From positions 16,027,131-16,091,130 of the forward strand of contig NC_089324.1 of assembly GCF_036669915.1 (NCBI RefSeq): a stretch of DNA of 64,000 nt, in the 5' to 3' direction. Both the position numbers and the translations under genes were made by a program. Positions 1 through 12,700 of the stretch are shown here, one piece after another; positions within the stretch are counted from its first letter, which is position 1; each line of letters starts with the position of its first letter. The notes beneath the pieces were generated by a model, which ran no database searches, was not told where the DNA came from, and worked only from the letters and a program-made list of their open reading frames with translations. This DNA comes from Pocillopora verrucosa (Eukaryota > Cnidaria > Anthozoa > Scleractinia > Pocilloporidae).

Positions 1-365
1 AAGGGTTGATGTTTGATTCAGGTATGATTCATACTACAAGGAGAGAAAGATTTTTTCCCTTTTTTCAAGTAAGAATAGTGATTGTGTTCACAAGCGTTTC
101 GATCTAGTTGAAGTTATTATGTAAATAAATGTCTACGTTCTCACCATTGGATCTTATTGAAAGTGACATGCGAAGGTGAAATGTCTTATCAGTATCAATT
201 AGCATACCTTTTATATTGATGTTTCTCACTTATAATTATTGTGCAAAATGACCACTAAGAATTGTGCGAACGGTCCAAAACTTGTGCTAACAAACTTGTG
301 CGAAAAGTCTTCTGTGCGAAATGTCCTGTATTCGGAAAATTAGATGCTAGTTACTCTTAGGATTA

Positions 366-573
366 AAGGGTTATTAACTCCCATAAGTAACCAAGACAGA
401 ATTTCTCGTTACAAATTACCAATACAACATCAAGCAGAGTGATTAGAATAAAGATAATAATCAATTAGGGGATCATTAGGTGATTCAATTAAAAAATTAT
501 CTGAAAAGATGTCATCAGAATTGAGTGGCAGACAGTAAGGAGAATGACCAATTAGACCTGAGAGTGAAAAGGT
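366..573 (+). repeat. Dispersed repeat family A, copy 1
   Basis: About 205 bp starting near 'taactcccataagtaacca' and ending near 'gagagtgaaaagg'. The same sequence with substitutions recurs at 7977-8169, 10529-10732, 43811-44012 (reverse) and 45548-45751. Typical landmarks are GACCAAGACAGAATTTCTCC near the left end, CAGACAGTAAGGAGAAT near the right end, and AACCCTTT/AAAGGGTT-like termini. It is non-coding, probably a short non-autonomous element. The rest of 1-743 is intron or upstream sequence without a recognisable gene. Confidence 0.7.
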
Positions 574-743
574 AAAAAGAATTCGAGAGGGGCAGTGAGG
601 AAATTCCATTTTTGTTATGCTTACTGTACAATTTTTTTTTAATCTGTCATAGATACAGGAAGATCATTTGCCAGTTCAATCTTCTCCTCATTTTTCCTTT
701 TCAATTCATGTTGGGCTGATTTGAAATTATTCTTGTCCAACAG

Positions 744-3700
744 AGTTTCATGCAGCCATGAGAGAAGCATTTCAGAGTAAGGTACAGCACCCAAGGAAGG
801 CAATGTCACTGTTTCTAAAAGCAGGAAAAGGTAAGCTTTTAGTATTAAGATGCCTTTAGATTTATAATCCCACTCATCATTAAATTTTGTGAAATGCCAT
901 TAATTAATAAACTCTGTGCGGTATAATTTAGTAAACACAGTAATCTTTTTTACATGCATGTGCAATTTTATAGGTCTTGTTCTTGTTGGCGACGATGAAG
1001 CTGCTTTGGAATGTTTTGAATCCCTAATCAGTCTTGCTAAGGAACAACTCAATCATGTGTTTACTGAAAAATCCAAGTTACCATCTTTATCTCCTCTGGA
1101 AAAGGAAGAAATTTGTAGACAGGTATGTATTTCACTTAAACTACATGTTGTTACCTATGCGCATGTTTAATTACAGTTTGGTTTCAGTGTTCTTTCTTCC
1201 TTTCTGGAAGTCAGATGATTTTCCTTAGCTTTTGTAAGGAGGTCTTCATACAGTGATAAGCACTGCAGGACTTGCATCTCCCTGCCCATTAGAAGATTCT
1301 TGGCAAGTTAAGGAGAGGTGTGCCAGGAGTCTGGTACTCAGTGCCAGTCTCTTTTCAGACCTCATGCTGGCTTGTGTTAGTCAAGACTTCATACTTTCCT
1401 GTGGGTGAAGAAACACTCATGCCAAAGGGCTATTAATAAAGGCATGTCTATAGGCTTAGCAAAAGCAACATAAGCCATCTGATAATTAATTCTTAGGAAA
1501 TTAGCTTTCCTAGATTGGTTAGACTGGAAAGATTTTTTTTTTTTTTTTGAGAATGAAAACAGTGATATTTTTTTCTGGAACCTCACTAATCCCTTGAGCA
1601 TACAATGTACATATGTTTTAAATGATAGAATGTTTGAAGTGAAGCCGTACATGACATTTAAAGGCAAATTAACTTCTTCTCTTGTTTCCATGGGAATACA
1701 AGTACAATTTTCATGGAGAATTACGAACTCCATCAGAAATCACTCAAGCTTCTTCTTCTTCATTTGTTCAAACTTCTACTCTTGGCGAGCCAAACAACAT
1801 GTTGGAATGAATTGATTATTCACAATGTTAACTTTTTTCTTTTTGTTAAATATAGAAGTCTCTAAATAGAGAGGACTCCTTAAAGGATAAAACTAAACAA
1901 GACGAGAAGGAAAGGCAAGGTTTGATTACATCAGATGGAGTGAAGACTGAATTAATGAATGGCTACTGTGAAACAAATTCCTGTCAAATTCAAGAAAATG
2001 GACTTGTGACAACGATTTCTATCGACAGTGATCCAGCCACAAACTCAGAAACAAAGAGTCTTCAAAATGGCCAGTCAGTGAGAACTAATCAAAGAGAGCT
2101 GGAGGCATCAGAAGATGTTCATGTTGCTGATGAATCAAATATTTGTGTAGTGCAAGAAGAATCTATGTCATTTTGTTCTGTTGAAACTGTTGTCGAGGAA
2201 CACTCTATGGCCTCTTCTGAGAGCTCTGTGTCTGATGATGTTAGGTTTGGTTCACCCGTGGAATTTGAAGAAGAAGCAGTTGTACAAGATTGGTCTGAAG
2301 GATCAGTGTCCTGTGCAGCAGAGATTGCACAAGATGATATACAGATGTGTGTAGTAGAATGTGTAGAAGCCATGCAAGAGGATTTTGAAGTTGCTACAGT
2401 GGACAGTGATGATTCTCTGAGTGTTTGTAGTCTAGGGGGTTCAGAAAATGTTGTTCATACTCATAACATAGTTGTTGAATGTGGAAAGCAGGTTATTGAG
2501 GAGGTTCCTCGGAGTCCACAGGAGAAGGCACTAATCAGGAGAGGGTAAGTTTTTAAGACTAAGATTGTTCTAGAGAAGAATTTTCCAGATCTACAGTACT
2601 GTAAACAGCAGAAATGAATCCAGTAGCAAAATGTGAATCTGAAAAACTCTGCTCTAGAGTATGTCTGTTATAAGGAATGGTGTTTTTTATTTAACAAATA
2701 GATTTCATGTTGCTGTGTGTAACTTCAGTGCTAGATCACAGATAACATTAAAATGTAATAAGGACAAAAATGTTGTGCACAAGGTGCAGCTGAGTCTGTC
2801 ACTGACATTCATACCACATTTTTAGTGACGTCTTCTGTGATCTATCACTGTACAGACCCCTGAAAACATAGGATGTATTTATTTTATATGATAAAAAGCA
2901 CTGTTTTGAATGGTGACATCATCTATGCATCAGTCTTCCCATAGATCATAGGTAAGAACCCATCAAAATGCCTGTATAATAGGCCATTTTACAGTTGTGT
3001 ACTTAGTTGCCAAGCCTTTGTTTGGAGTGAGGCTGAAGGTGATTTTGTTGTGATAGAGACCAGTATCTAATTAGCATGATAACAAAATAATTTATCTTTG
3101 GAAAGCAGTAAGGTTTGTGTCATAACAAGGTCAACCATAGCCTCACTTCTGTTCAGAGGCTTGGTAACCAAGCATGCAACTGTAAAACGGAACTATGAAA
3201 GAGTTTAGTTGGAAATCAAGTGATTTTGCGAGAATTGTGTCCATTTCTTTTCATCATTCAACACTTCACTGATTCTAAACTTCAGATATGTTGTGACTGA
3301 ACTGATAGACACAGAGCAAAGTTATGTTCAAGACCTTGGCTATGTTGTCAAGGTGAGAATTTTATTTATCTTTGAATTCTACAGCATGGCAATGGTATTG
3401 CAAAACAACTGTTGTGAGTGAGTTTTAATTTATGTTTATAACTCAGTCAATGGCACATTGGACATGGTGATTATCAGATAAGCGAGGTTCAGCTCTTTGA
3501 AGTCATTTTGCACCCTTGGATCTTCACAATCCGAATGTCAATGCTCCATATTGTCTGTTACTTATTTCTCATACTTACAGCTTTGAGAATTTTGTGTTAA
3601 ATCAAGCAGTAGAGATGCAGTAGCTTAATCAATGATTAATGTATTGGACTCCCAGTGGAGAGGGTGGGGTTTGAGACGTACCTGGGTAAATATATTGTGT

Positions 3701-6700
3701 TTATGGGCAAAACACTTCTCTCTCACAGTACCGCTCTCAACCCAGGAGTATAAATGAATACCATCAAATAATCAAGGAAGCCCGATAAAATGCAAGGGGG
3801 TTACCTCCAATTGACTGGCATCCCATCCAGGGGGGGAGTAGGGATTCTTCTCATTGCTTCATGGAATTATCTGGAATAATCTCCAGCTGGATGGGCCACT
3901 TGATCCAAATGTAGACACTACACATCCAACTTGTTAAATTCGTTCTTTCTCATCAATACGTATTTACCTTCTGCATCAAGATGTTATGTTATTGAGAGGA
4001 GAAATTCCTTTTTGATCACTCATTTGACTGATCAAAGACACATATTTCTTTTTTTCAGGGTTACATACCAGAATTTTCCTCAAGCAATCTACCAGTAGAA
4101 TTAAAAAATAAAGGAAGAGAAATCTTTTCCAATATTCAAGATATTCATGACTGGCACTCAAGGTAAGGATACTTTTTTCCCGTTTAGTTATGATCCCGCA
4201 GATAATCGGAGTAACACATTCTAAGTCTTGTGTAGGAGAGGAAAAAAACTACGTAACGATATTAACTGATGCGACTACAATCCGCACAAAAATTAATTGA
4301 CACATAACGTCCACATACCAACTTTAAAGTTAAAATGTAGCTTGATACATACCATATACACCTCTTCCCACAACCAAGAAAGTGTGAAGGGAAATGTTTT
4401 GCGGTGAGGTTTCTCCCGTAAAATTTCGTACTGAATTCATTTCTATTTCATACATGGATATAAATTACTATTAGAAATATACTTATTTATATTTTCCCAT
4501 AAAATTGCCATCCAGTTATAGTCCGAACTAACTGAGTTTTTTCTTTCATTCTCGCCATCCAGCGAATTGTGCAGTCATTTGAAGTCCTGTGAAGATGAGC
4601 CTGATAAGATTGGTGAAGTTTTTGCAGAATCGGTAATTAATAATATCCATCGAAGAACACTTTTCTTTCATTTTTATTAAGTTATTAAAAACTTCTTATA
4701 GGTAAATGGCGAAATTTCCAATTGAGTGTCGAGAGTGATCCGGAATTTCTTTGGTTGTAATTATCTTTGCCTTGTGATTGGTCCAGACAACTCGCGCAAT
4801 CCTCTCAACCAATCAGATGCTAAACTAAAAAATCACGGTCACCCGCGTTTCCCCGCGCTTCAAGCAGTTTGCCCGTTTTCACTTTGAGTTTTCATTGGCT
4901 AATGATAGTGTAGATTTTGTTTGATTGATCGCTGGGATTGCGTCGGTTTTAGTTTTTCGACACTCAAGTGAAACCTGCCCATATAATCGGTACCAAAGGT
5001 TAGGAACATTTGTTTAAAGTGATTACCTCGTATTTAAACCATTTTATTTTTGAATTCATGACAGGAACACAAACTTGAAGAACTATACTCAGAGTACTGC
5101 AGAAACAAACCTAAATCGGACTTGTTGGTCCAAAAATATGCGGACTCCTTTTTCCAAAGCTGCAAGGAAAGACTCGGCCACAGACTACAGTTGGCTGATT
5201 ATCTTATCAAACCTGTTCAGAGGATAACGAAATATCAACTGCTGCTAAAGGTTAATATCATAATTATTTCTGTCACATGTATGGTTTTTGCAATGAGAGT
5301 AATGAGCCTGTCTGAGGGTAATGTTTGTCCTTGTATAAATGATAGTTTGTTCATTGTGAAAATAATGCAGACATATTTTTTAATGTAAAGTTACTCAAAT
5401 AAGTTACGTGTTACGTGAATTAACTATCTTAGAGCTCAGTTCAATTGGGTGCTGTAAAGCCAAAGTCAACGTAACCACACTAGCCAATAAAAACATAGGA
5501 AAATACAACAAGGAGCCAATCAGAGCTTAAAGTAAAAACAAGAGAACTGCTTAAAGCGCGGGAAAACGCGGGTGACCAAGTCACTATTAGGTTTAGTTTT
5601 GCATCTGATTGGTTGAGAGGGTGACACGAGTTTTTTTTCCGACCAATCACAGAGTAAGATAAAGTAAACCAATGCAATCTTGAATTTCTCCTTACACTCA
5701 GAAGAAAAAACTGTTGTTTTGTTCATTCATGTATCGGTGTTCATTAGGACAAATGTAATCTTACTTCGGTTTTCTTCAGGACATTCTGAAGCATACAGAA
5801 AGAGCTGGAGAGGATTGTAAGCAACTAGAGGTTAGATTTATTATTTTCAACTCGGGTTTCTCGTTCATTTCTCCTTTAAGTCCGCTGGCGTTGAACAATG
5901 CAAGAAAATTCTCAAAGTTATTGTTCTATTCTTTATCTCAGAGAGCTTTAGAAGTTGCCCTTCGAATTCTCAAGCGAACAAATGACATGGTTAATGTGGG
6001 GATGCTTCAAGGATTCGAGGTGAGCGAGTGAAGTGTACGCCAAGCAGCAAGACAAGTCTATCTTTAGAAGACGTCTTTACTTTGCCGTCTTTGTTCCATT
6101 TCTATCATACATGACCCTACACTGAGATTTAACGCCTTAAATGGAAACCATCTAATTGAAGGGTTTAGTTACCTTTGAACTTAACTCTTTCAGGTGAAGT
6201 CCGAGGAAACAGGAGATCTTTTACTTCAGGTGAGAATTGTACTGTTGTTCGCGAAAATGAAATAAAAAATAAAAGGAAAAACAACAAACAATTCTGTCGT
6301 AAAATAGGATGTGGTTATTCTAATAACACGTCAAAAGAGAAATATAATTGTTTGCCTCACGATGTGGTCACTTCGGAAGTGGATCGTGACGTTTCGACAG
6401 CATACTGCTAGTCTTTTTCAGGCGATGAGGTCGATTGAGTACGCATCGCCTATATCCTGTTTTGCTCAGCTGTATTTGGATGGAATTCCACTGCTGTGAT
6501 TGGTATATAATGATAGATTAATAACGTCAGATTGTATAGGAAATTTGTAAAATTAAGATGGAATGCACAGCTTCACTGCAGGTAAAAGGTAAAATGTGGT
6601 TCTGCCCAACCTTTATTCTCATCTGTCAGTGTTTAGGATTTCATTTTCATATTTTTTTTCCTGTCCAGGACGAGTTTATGGTGGTTGATGGAAAAGCAAA

Positions 6701-9700
6701 GACTAAAGGCAGAGAAAGAAGAGTGTTTTTATTTGAAAAAATCATTATATTTAGCGAGCCAATGACAAGAGAAGGTGGTCTTCCGGAATTTAGATATATG
6801 CACAGCATGAAGGTAAATATCTGTAATTCTAAATGGCTTAGTGAGGTAAACAAAAAGTTTTATAGAAAAACTTTTTGTAGAAAAGTTTCTCGACCTCTAA
6901 ATCACGGTCAACATCGGATACGATGAACAGCCGTAGTGTCCATGTACTGTAGCGTTACTGTCGAGGTGGGGGTTGGTCTCGAAAAGGACTGATGCAGACG
7001 ACATTTCAACAGCGTTATCGTAGCGCAGCGGTCACGGGTAAAGCATGCGCAAAAAGGGACAATTATGGTCTGCCGCGTTTTTTTTCCTGCGCAAAATTAT
7101 TAAGGAAAATGTAGAGAAACCCACTACCGTGTAAGATTGAAACGCTCTTAAAAATATCTCGATACAGGTGGGCATATTTGAACATAGCGCCAGAGGTAAC
7201 TGAGATTCTGGGACAAAATTCTCGTTAAACTAAAATACCGAGACTAGAAAATTTTGGCTTAAGTTTGTACATTGGATTGCGCGTGTGCAGTTTTGGTTAC
7301 TTTTTCATGAAGTTAATGGCTTTATATTAATTATTTTGTTTCTTTTTCTTGCCAGACCAAAGGAATTGGCCAAACAGAATCAGTGGACAGCGATCCGTGC
7401 AAGTGGGCTGTGTGGCTGAGAAAGCTGGGAGGTGCTGAAATTTACCTGCTGAAGGCATCTTCACCTGATACAAAGGAACTCTGGATCAAGAGCATAAAGG
7501 AGTGTCATACCAAGAAAAAAACTGGATTGCTCAAAGGTTGGACAATGTTAAATGTATGGATCAATATCAGTATCTGGGCAACTGCCCACCTACCCCTCCC
7601 CTAACTCAACAACAGTTAATTGACAACAAGTTAAGGTTAATGTTGGGTTAGGGGAGGGGTAGATATCCCAGATACTGATATTGATCCAAATGTATGTGGC
7701 GACATTGTAGACTTTTAGTTTGAACCGCCATTGTTCTCGGTGACTTTTTTTTCCCTTTCGCCCCTTTGGGTGATCGCCGATCTCAACTCTTTAACCAAGT
7801 GACCAAGACATAATTTCTCCTCACAATAATATAGAGATTTAGCCAAGCCTAAAAGCGGAGCTCGCATTTTTTTCTCGCACGTCTCAAGGGCACAATGCCT
7901 TGCCCCGGCCAGGATTAGAATTCGGGTCGTCCGACTCGGAGTCCAGTGCACTGTCCACTGGACTACTGGACAAACCAAATGACCAAGACATAGTTTCTCC
8001 TAACAATATCAATACAGTATCGATTAGAAAAGTGATGAGTATAAAGAAAAATATCAATTAGGGGACTCTTAAGTGAACTAATTACAAATTCTCTGAACTG
8101 ACATCATAGGAATTTTATGGCAGACAGTGAGGAAAATTATTCATAAGATATTGAGGGGGAAAGGGTTTGTGGGAAATAACGAATATGAGATAACAGAAAT
8201 CGTCTTCCATGATGGACTGGTACAGTAATGAGAAAGTAGTTTTGTACCCTTTAATGTATTTTCTCAGGCCAAATCGAAGAAGTCATCCAAGTACGTAAGG
8301 CAGAGGGATATTTAAAACTGTTGACTATTCTAGTCAACTTTTGACAACTTGCCATTTTCTTTCGTAAAGAACAACTATTATAAAACGAAAGAAAATTATT
8401 TTATTTTTGTGTAGCGTGGAATAGATACAGAGGCAGAGGCTCAGAATCCGATAAAGACCAAACAGAGTAAGTGACTTAAATTTGCTAAGATTTAAAACTG
8501 GTATTTTAATCCGCGGCGGTAGCCATCCCTCAGGTTTTTTCAAGTGGAAATATCTTGGTCATTTCTACTCAGTCAAAGGCTTGACCTCTACAAAATTTCC
8601 TTCAACTGAATTCTTGAAAAATCTGTCTTAATCTGTCTTACCCATTACCGCTCTTCCTTGATTTGCCTATACATTTTGGTGCGAGCCTTCTCTCTTTGAA
8701 AGCTTATCCGAAATTTCGTAGCGTAGGTAATGTTGCTCTGTCAAATGCCCTTTATAATGAATACATCGCACGACGCCTGTGTGACAAGAACTGTTGAAAA
8801 GTCCATTTCTCAACAGGCCATCTACAAGGCTTCATTTAACCAGTGAAACTTGCTAAGGAAAAGTTGGACGAGACTGTTGCAGTAGGCAACTTCTTCAACT
8901 CGTATCAGCGCGACAGACTCGTGGGATAATTTGCGAGGATAAATCATTTGAAGTGTGTTAAGGCTTTAGCTATATGACCTCTTTATATTTTCATATTTAG
9001 TTCCACTGATGGAGGACTTCTGAGAATTCGTACACAACGGCAGGGTGGCTCCCGCCGGACGACATTCAAACGAAAGCCGGCCTCTAAGAACTGTGGGAAG
9101 AGCGTTAAGAGAGAAAGAGATCCGAGCACTTCGGAGAGATTGAGGGAAAACATTAGAAAATTCCGAACAGAAGAAAGAATGTTAGCGGTGGATCCATCGT
9201 CTATCGAAGACGAGTGTGATGGTCTGATGCAACAAACCTCATTAGATGATTCATCTATGCCCCAGTCGCCCAATGTGGAAGCAAGCGTAGAGCCAAAATT
9301 GGCCGAGTTGACACCTGTGGAGCGTTGGCTCAAGCTAGAAACTGAGGTGTGCAAATCACGTGTTTGAAAAAGTCACGCACGCCATGTTTGCTAATATTTT
9401 TTATTGCTCTGTGTAGGACAATTACCCTTTTTGTATGTTTGATTGTATGTTTGTTTGTTTAATTTGTTTCATTATTCGAAGATCGGAAAAACAGTTCGCA
9501 AGATGAGATTTCTTTTTTCAGATTTTCAACCTAGCCATAGAACGCTCGTTCTCTTTGTTAATCCGCCTTGAATTCCCAAGATCCAATTTGTTATTCTCCC
9601 TTCTGGTTATCTTACGTTACCTTGTAAATTAGAGAAGGGAATATGTTGTAATGTCAAGGTGACATCCTCTGGCTGATCAGCTCTCTGTTCTCATAACCCG

Positions 9701-12700
9701 TTTGTAAGATGACATATCGGAATCTTTAGGAGAAGTTACATGTTAGTATCTCGTGGGAGTCAAAGGGTTAACTGTCCAACTTTACTTTCGCAGGAAAACC
9801 AGCTTAACAAGTTGTTACATTTAACCAGGATGATTGCTGCGAGGCTGTTTCAATTAAGAGACCGTGAAAGGGCGCTTCAACTCTATAGTGACGTCGTAGC
9901 TACAACACTAAGTTTGGAAGAAATAAGAAAACTTGAAGGAGTAAGTGCCTGTAGACAACGCGGTTAGCGTAAAGGTCGTGTGTTAAGTGGGTGTCCCAAT
10001 CATCACTTCCGATGCTTTTTCTGATTTCTGTAGCGAGAAGTAACATGGAGTGTTGCCTCTCCTCTATGATTAGTTGCTGGTGTATCACAGGCAACCTCGA
10101 AGTTATTTCTCAAGTTTCACAGCAGATCTTGAGATCCCATTCACACGCGTTAAGGAAAGTAGGCTTTGCTGGGATAGTGTGTCGCCTAGTAGACTGATTT
10201 GAATGTTTGTCTATTTTGTACGTTTTAGTTGTTTGCTACACGAGACCTCTTACTCAATAAAACTGTGGATGTGTACGAAGCATATCGCAGAGACCAGATA
10301 AGCGCCAGGTAATGATACAAAACAATTTGAACAATTGGTTTCTTCTTCAACATCTTTCGTTACACGACTCTTCTTTTGTTGCAGTTTCGACATAGAAGAT
10401 TCGTACAACTCTCTAACAAGTCTTCTCAACGAAACAGCTGGGTGAGTTAAGTATCTTCTTATAAATTGCGAATGCATTTTTATTACGATTCTTGTCAATT
10501 AACTGAAAGCTACAGAGCAGTACTTTAACCCTTTCACTCCCAAGAGTGACCAAAACATAATTTCTCCTTACAGTATTAATACAATATCAAGCAGCCAAGT
10601 GATGAGAATAGGGAAAACTATCGATTAGGAGATCATCATTTGGTCTAGCACCAAATTCTCTGAAAAAATTCTATAAGAAATGAATGTCAGACAGTAAGGA
10701 GAATTTTATCGAGATATTGCGGGTGAAAGGGTTTCCTTTTTTTTGTTATAGCTGTTCAAGGTGCTTCTAACTTTTAGGTTGGTGTGTGAAACCCCAGTCT
10801 TTGTCTATTCTACAAAGCTACTTAACAGTGCTCATATGCGATGTTTCTAATTATACTGTTCAAGGTGGTTTTAACTTTTCATTCTGTGGATAAAACCCTG
10901 AAGTGTGACCATTCAGATGAAAGCCACTGAGCGGTACTTTCACGTTGTACTGTTTACGATTAGAATTTCTTTCCCTTTCGTGTTTGCAGATTTTCCAGTG
11001 TTAGTAAAGGCACCACATGGTCTGTTGTCTTGTACAGTATCACAGCTGCAGCAGCGTGTAGAGAGCAGCACTGGCGCGAGGCGTCCCAAGCTTTCTATCG
11101 GGCCTCCATGGTGTACAGCAACATGCAGGCAACCGCGTGTGCAGGTATCACGTACCAGTTAACCACTTTTCCTGATCTTTTCCTGCACTTTCCTCGCGCT
11201 TCCCCGCCTCTTCTCCCTCTTTCCCGCAGTTTTACTACACTTTTCCCACAGCTTCATCACACTTCTCCCTAGTTTACCGCAATTCTCCCGCAGTTTTATC
11301 GCACCTTTATCGCATATCTCCCTAGTTTACCGCAATTCTCCCGAAGTTTTATCGCACCTTTATCGCATTTCTCCCTAGTTTACCGCAATTCTCCCGCCGT
11401 TTTACCGCACTTTTATCGCATTTTCATCACATTTTATCGCACTTTTACACCATTTCAGCGCACTTTCCTCGTGCATCCCTCACACTTTCCTCTTTTCCCT
11501 TATTTCCTCCCTTCCCCGCGCGCCAGTACAGTCTCCTCTTACTCTATTTTCGAGTACAAGTTTCTGAAGTAGTTTCTTTCTCAATCAAAACAAAAGTTGT
11601 CAAGGAAAATAAGGACCAATTCTACCATAACTGATATAGTCCGGAATAACTTTCGAAACTCAATCGAAAATCGCTCAAAATTTGATGCGAGAACCTACCT
11701 CTCCAAGAAAAATCTGTTTCAATACTGAAGCTTTTTTCCCTGATCTCAGTTGACAGTTTGTTAGATGCACACTGGATGTGCTGCCAAGCAGAAGATTACT
11801 TAACCGCCCTACAATTTCTTTACAATGGCTTCATCCGGGCATTAGCAGCAAAGGACTTGATGAGATGTCTCAGGTGAGAAATGCTTTGAAGTCTGTACCT
11901 GAACATTTCTCTTAACACTTTCGAAACTTTTATACCATGCCTGCCAGTGACTCTAGTGCTCCCTAATTCATCCCTTCCCCTCTAAAAATATTCTAACAAA
12001 TGAAAGTATACAGTGGAGAAAGAAGATATTAATTTGTCTGTTTGTCTCGAGTTTGGGACAAAGAGGTAACGTGAGCTTCCTAAGAAGATTGCTATCTAAG
12101 AACTTCCGGTTCCCGTTCTACCGCTGAGCTACATGCAGTGGAAATCCCACGGGTGTGTGAACACAGCGGTAAAAAGTCAAGCATGTGCGATGGAATAAGT
12201 TCTTGTCAGCCGCGCGCCAATTACCCCGTGTATGCTAAAGAAAAACCTCTAGGGGCCTTGGTGAGGGACAGCTTTTTTAGGGCGCAAAACCTTGAAATAG
12301 AAATATTTATCTGCTACTTCTATGGTTGTCTTTTACTTAGACTAGAACAGCAAACGTTGCACTTGGTGGACACAATTAAGTCATTGGGCTCCAAAGTCCA
12401 TCAAATGGTGAATGACGAGGACGAACTAGACACTAGGCAACAGGTCAGCACTCATCATGTGGAGTTCTTGGTCAATATGAGCCGAGCTACGCGACGAAGG
12501 GACTGGGCCTGGTTTGAAATCGCTGAAACTGAACTGCAAAAATTGTATGTATTAAAAGCAGTGTCTTGATTTTTGCTGCAACTGATTAATCCTTTCATAG
12601 AAGCTTGATTTAGGATTATCAAAGGAACTTCATCGGTCGCGGCTTGTAAATGGAAGTGGAAGTGGAGAATTGGAAAATGAGATATGGGAAACAGATTGGG

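Noticed and set aside
8268..8290. Mini-exon (GQIEEVIQ) in the RhoGEF
   Set aside because: Splice-like ends are present, but including it puts exon 9001-9346 out of frame and creates an early stop. Skipping it makes all phases agree.
12085..12140. Functional tRNA gene on the minus strand
   Set aside because: A good A-box is present, but no paired acceptor stem, anticodon arm or B-box at the right distance could be assembled.
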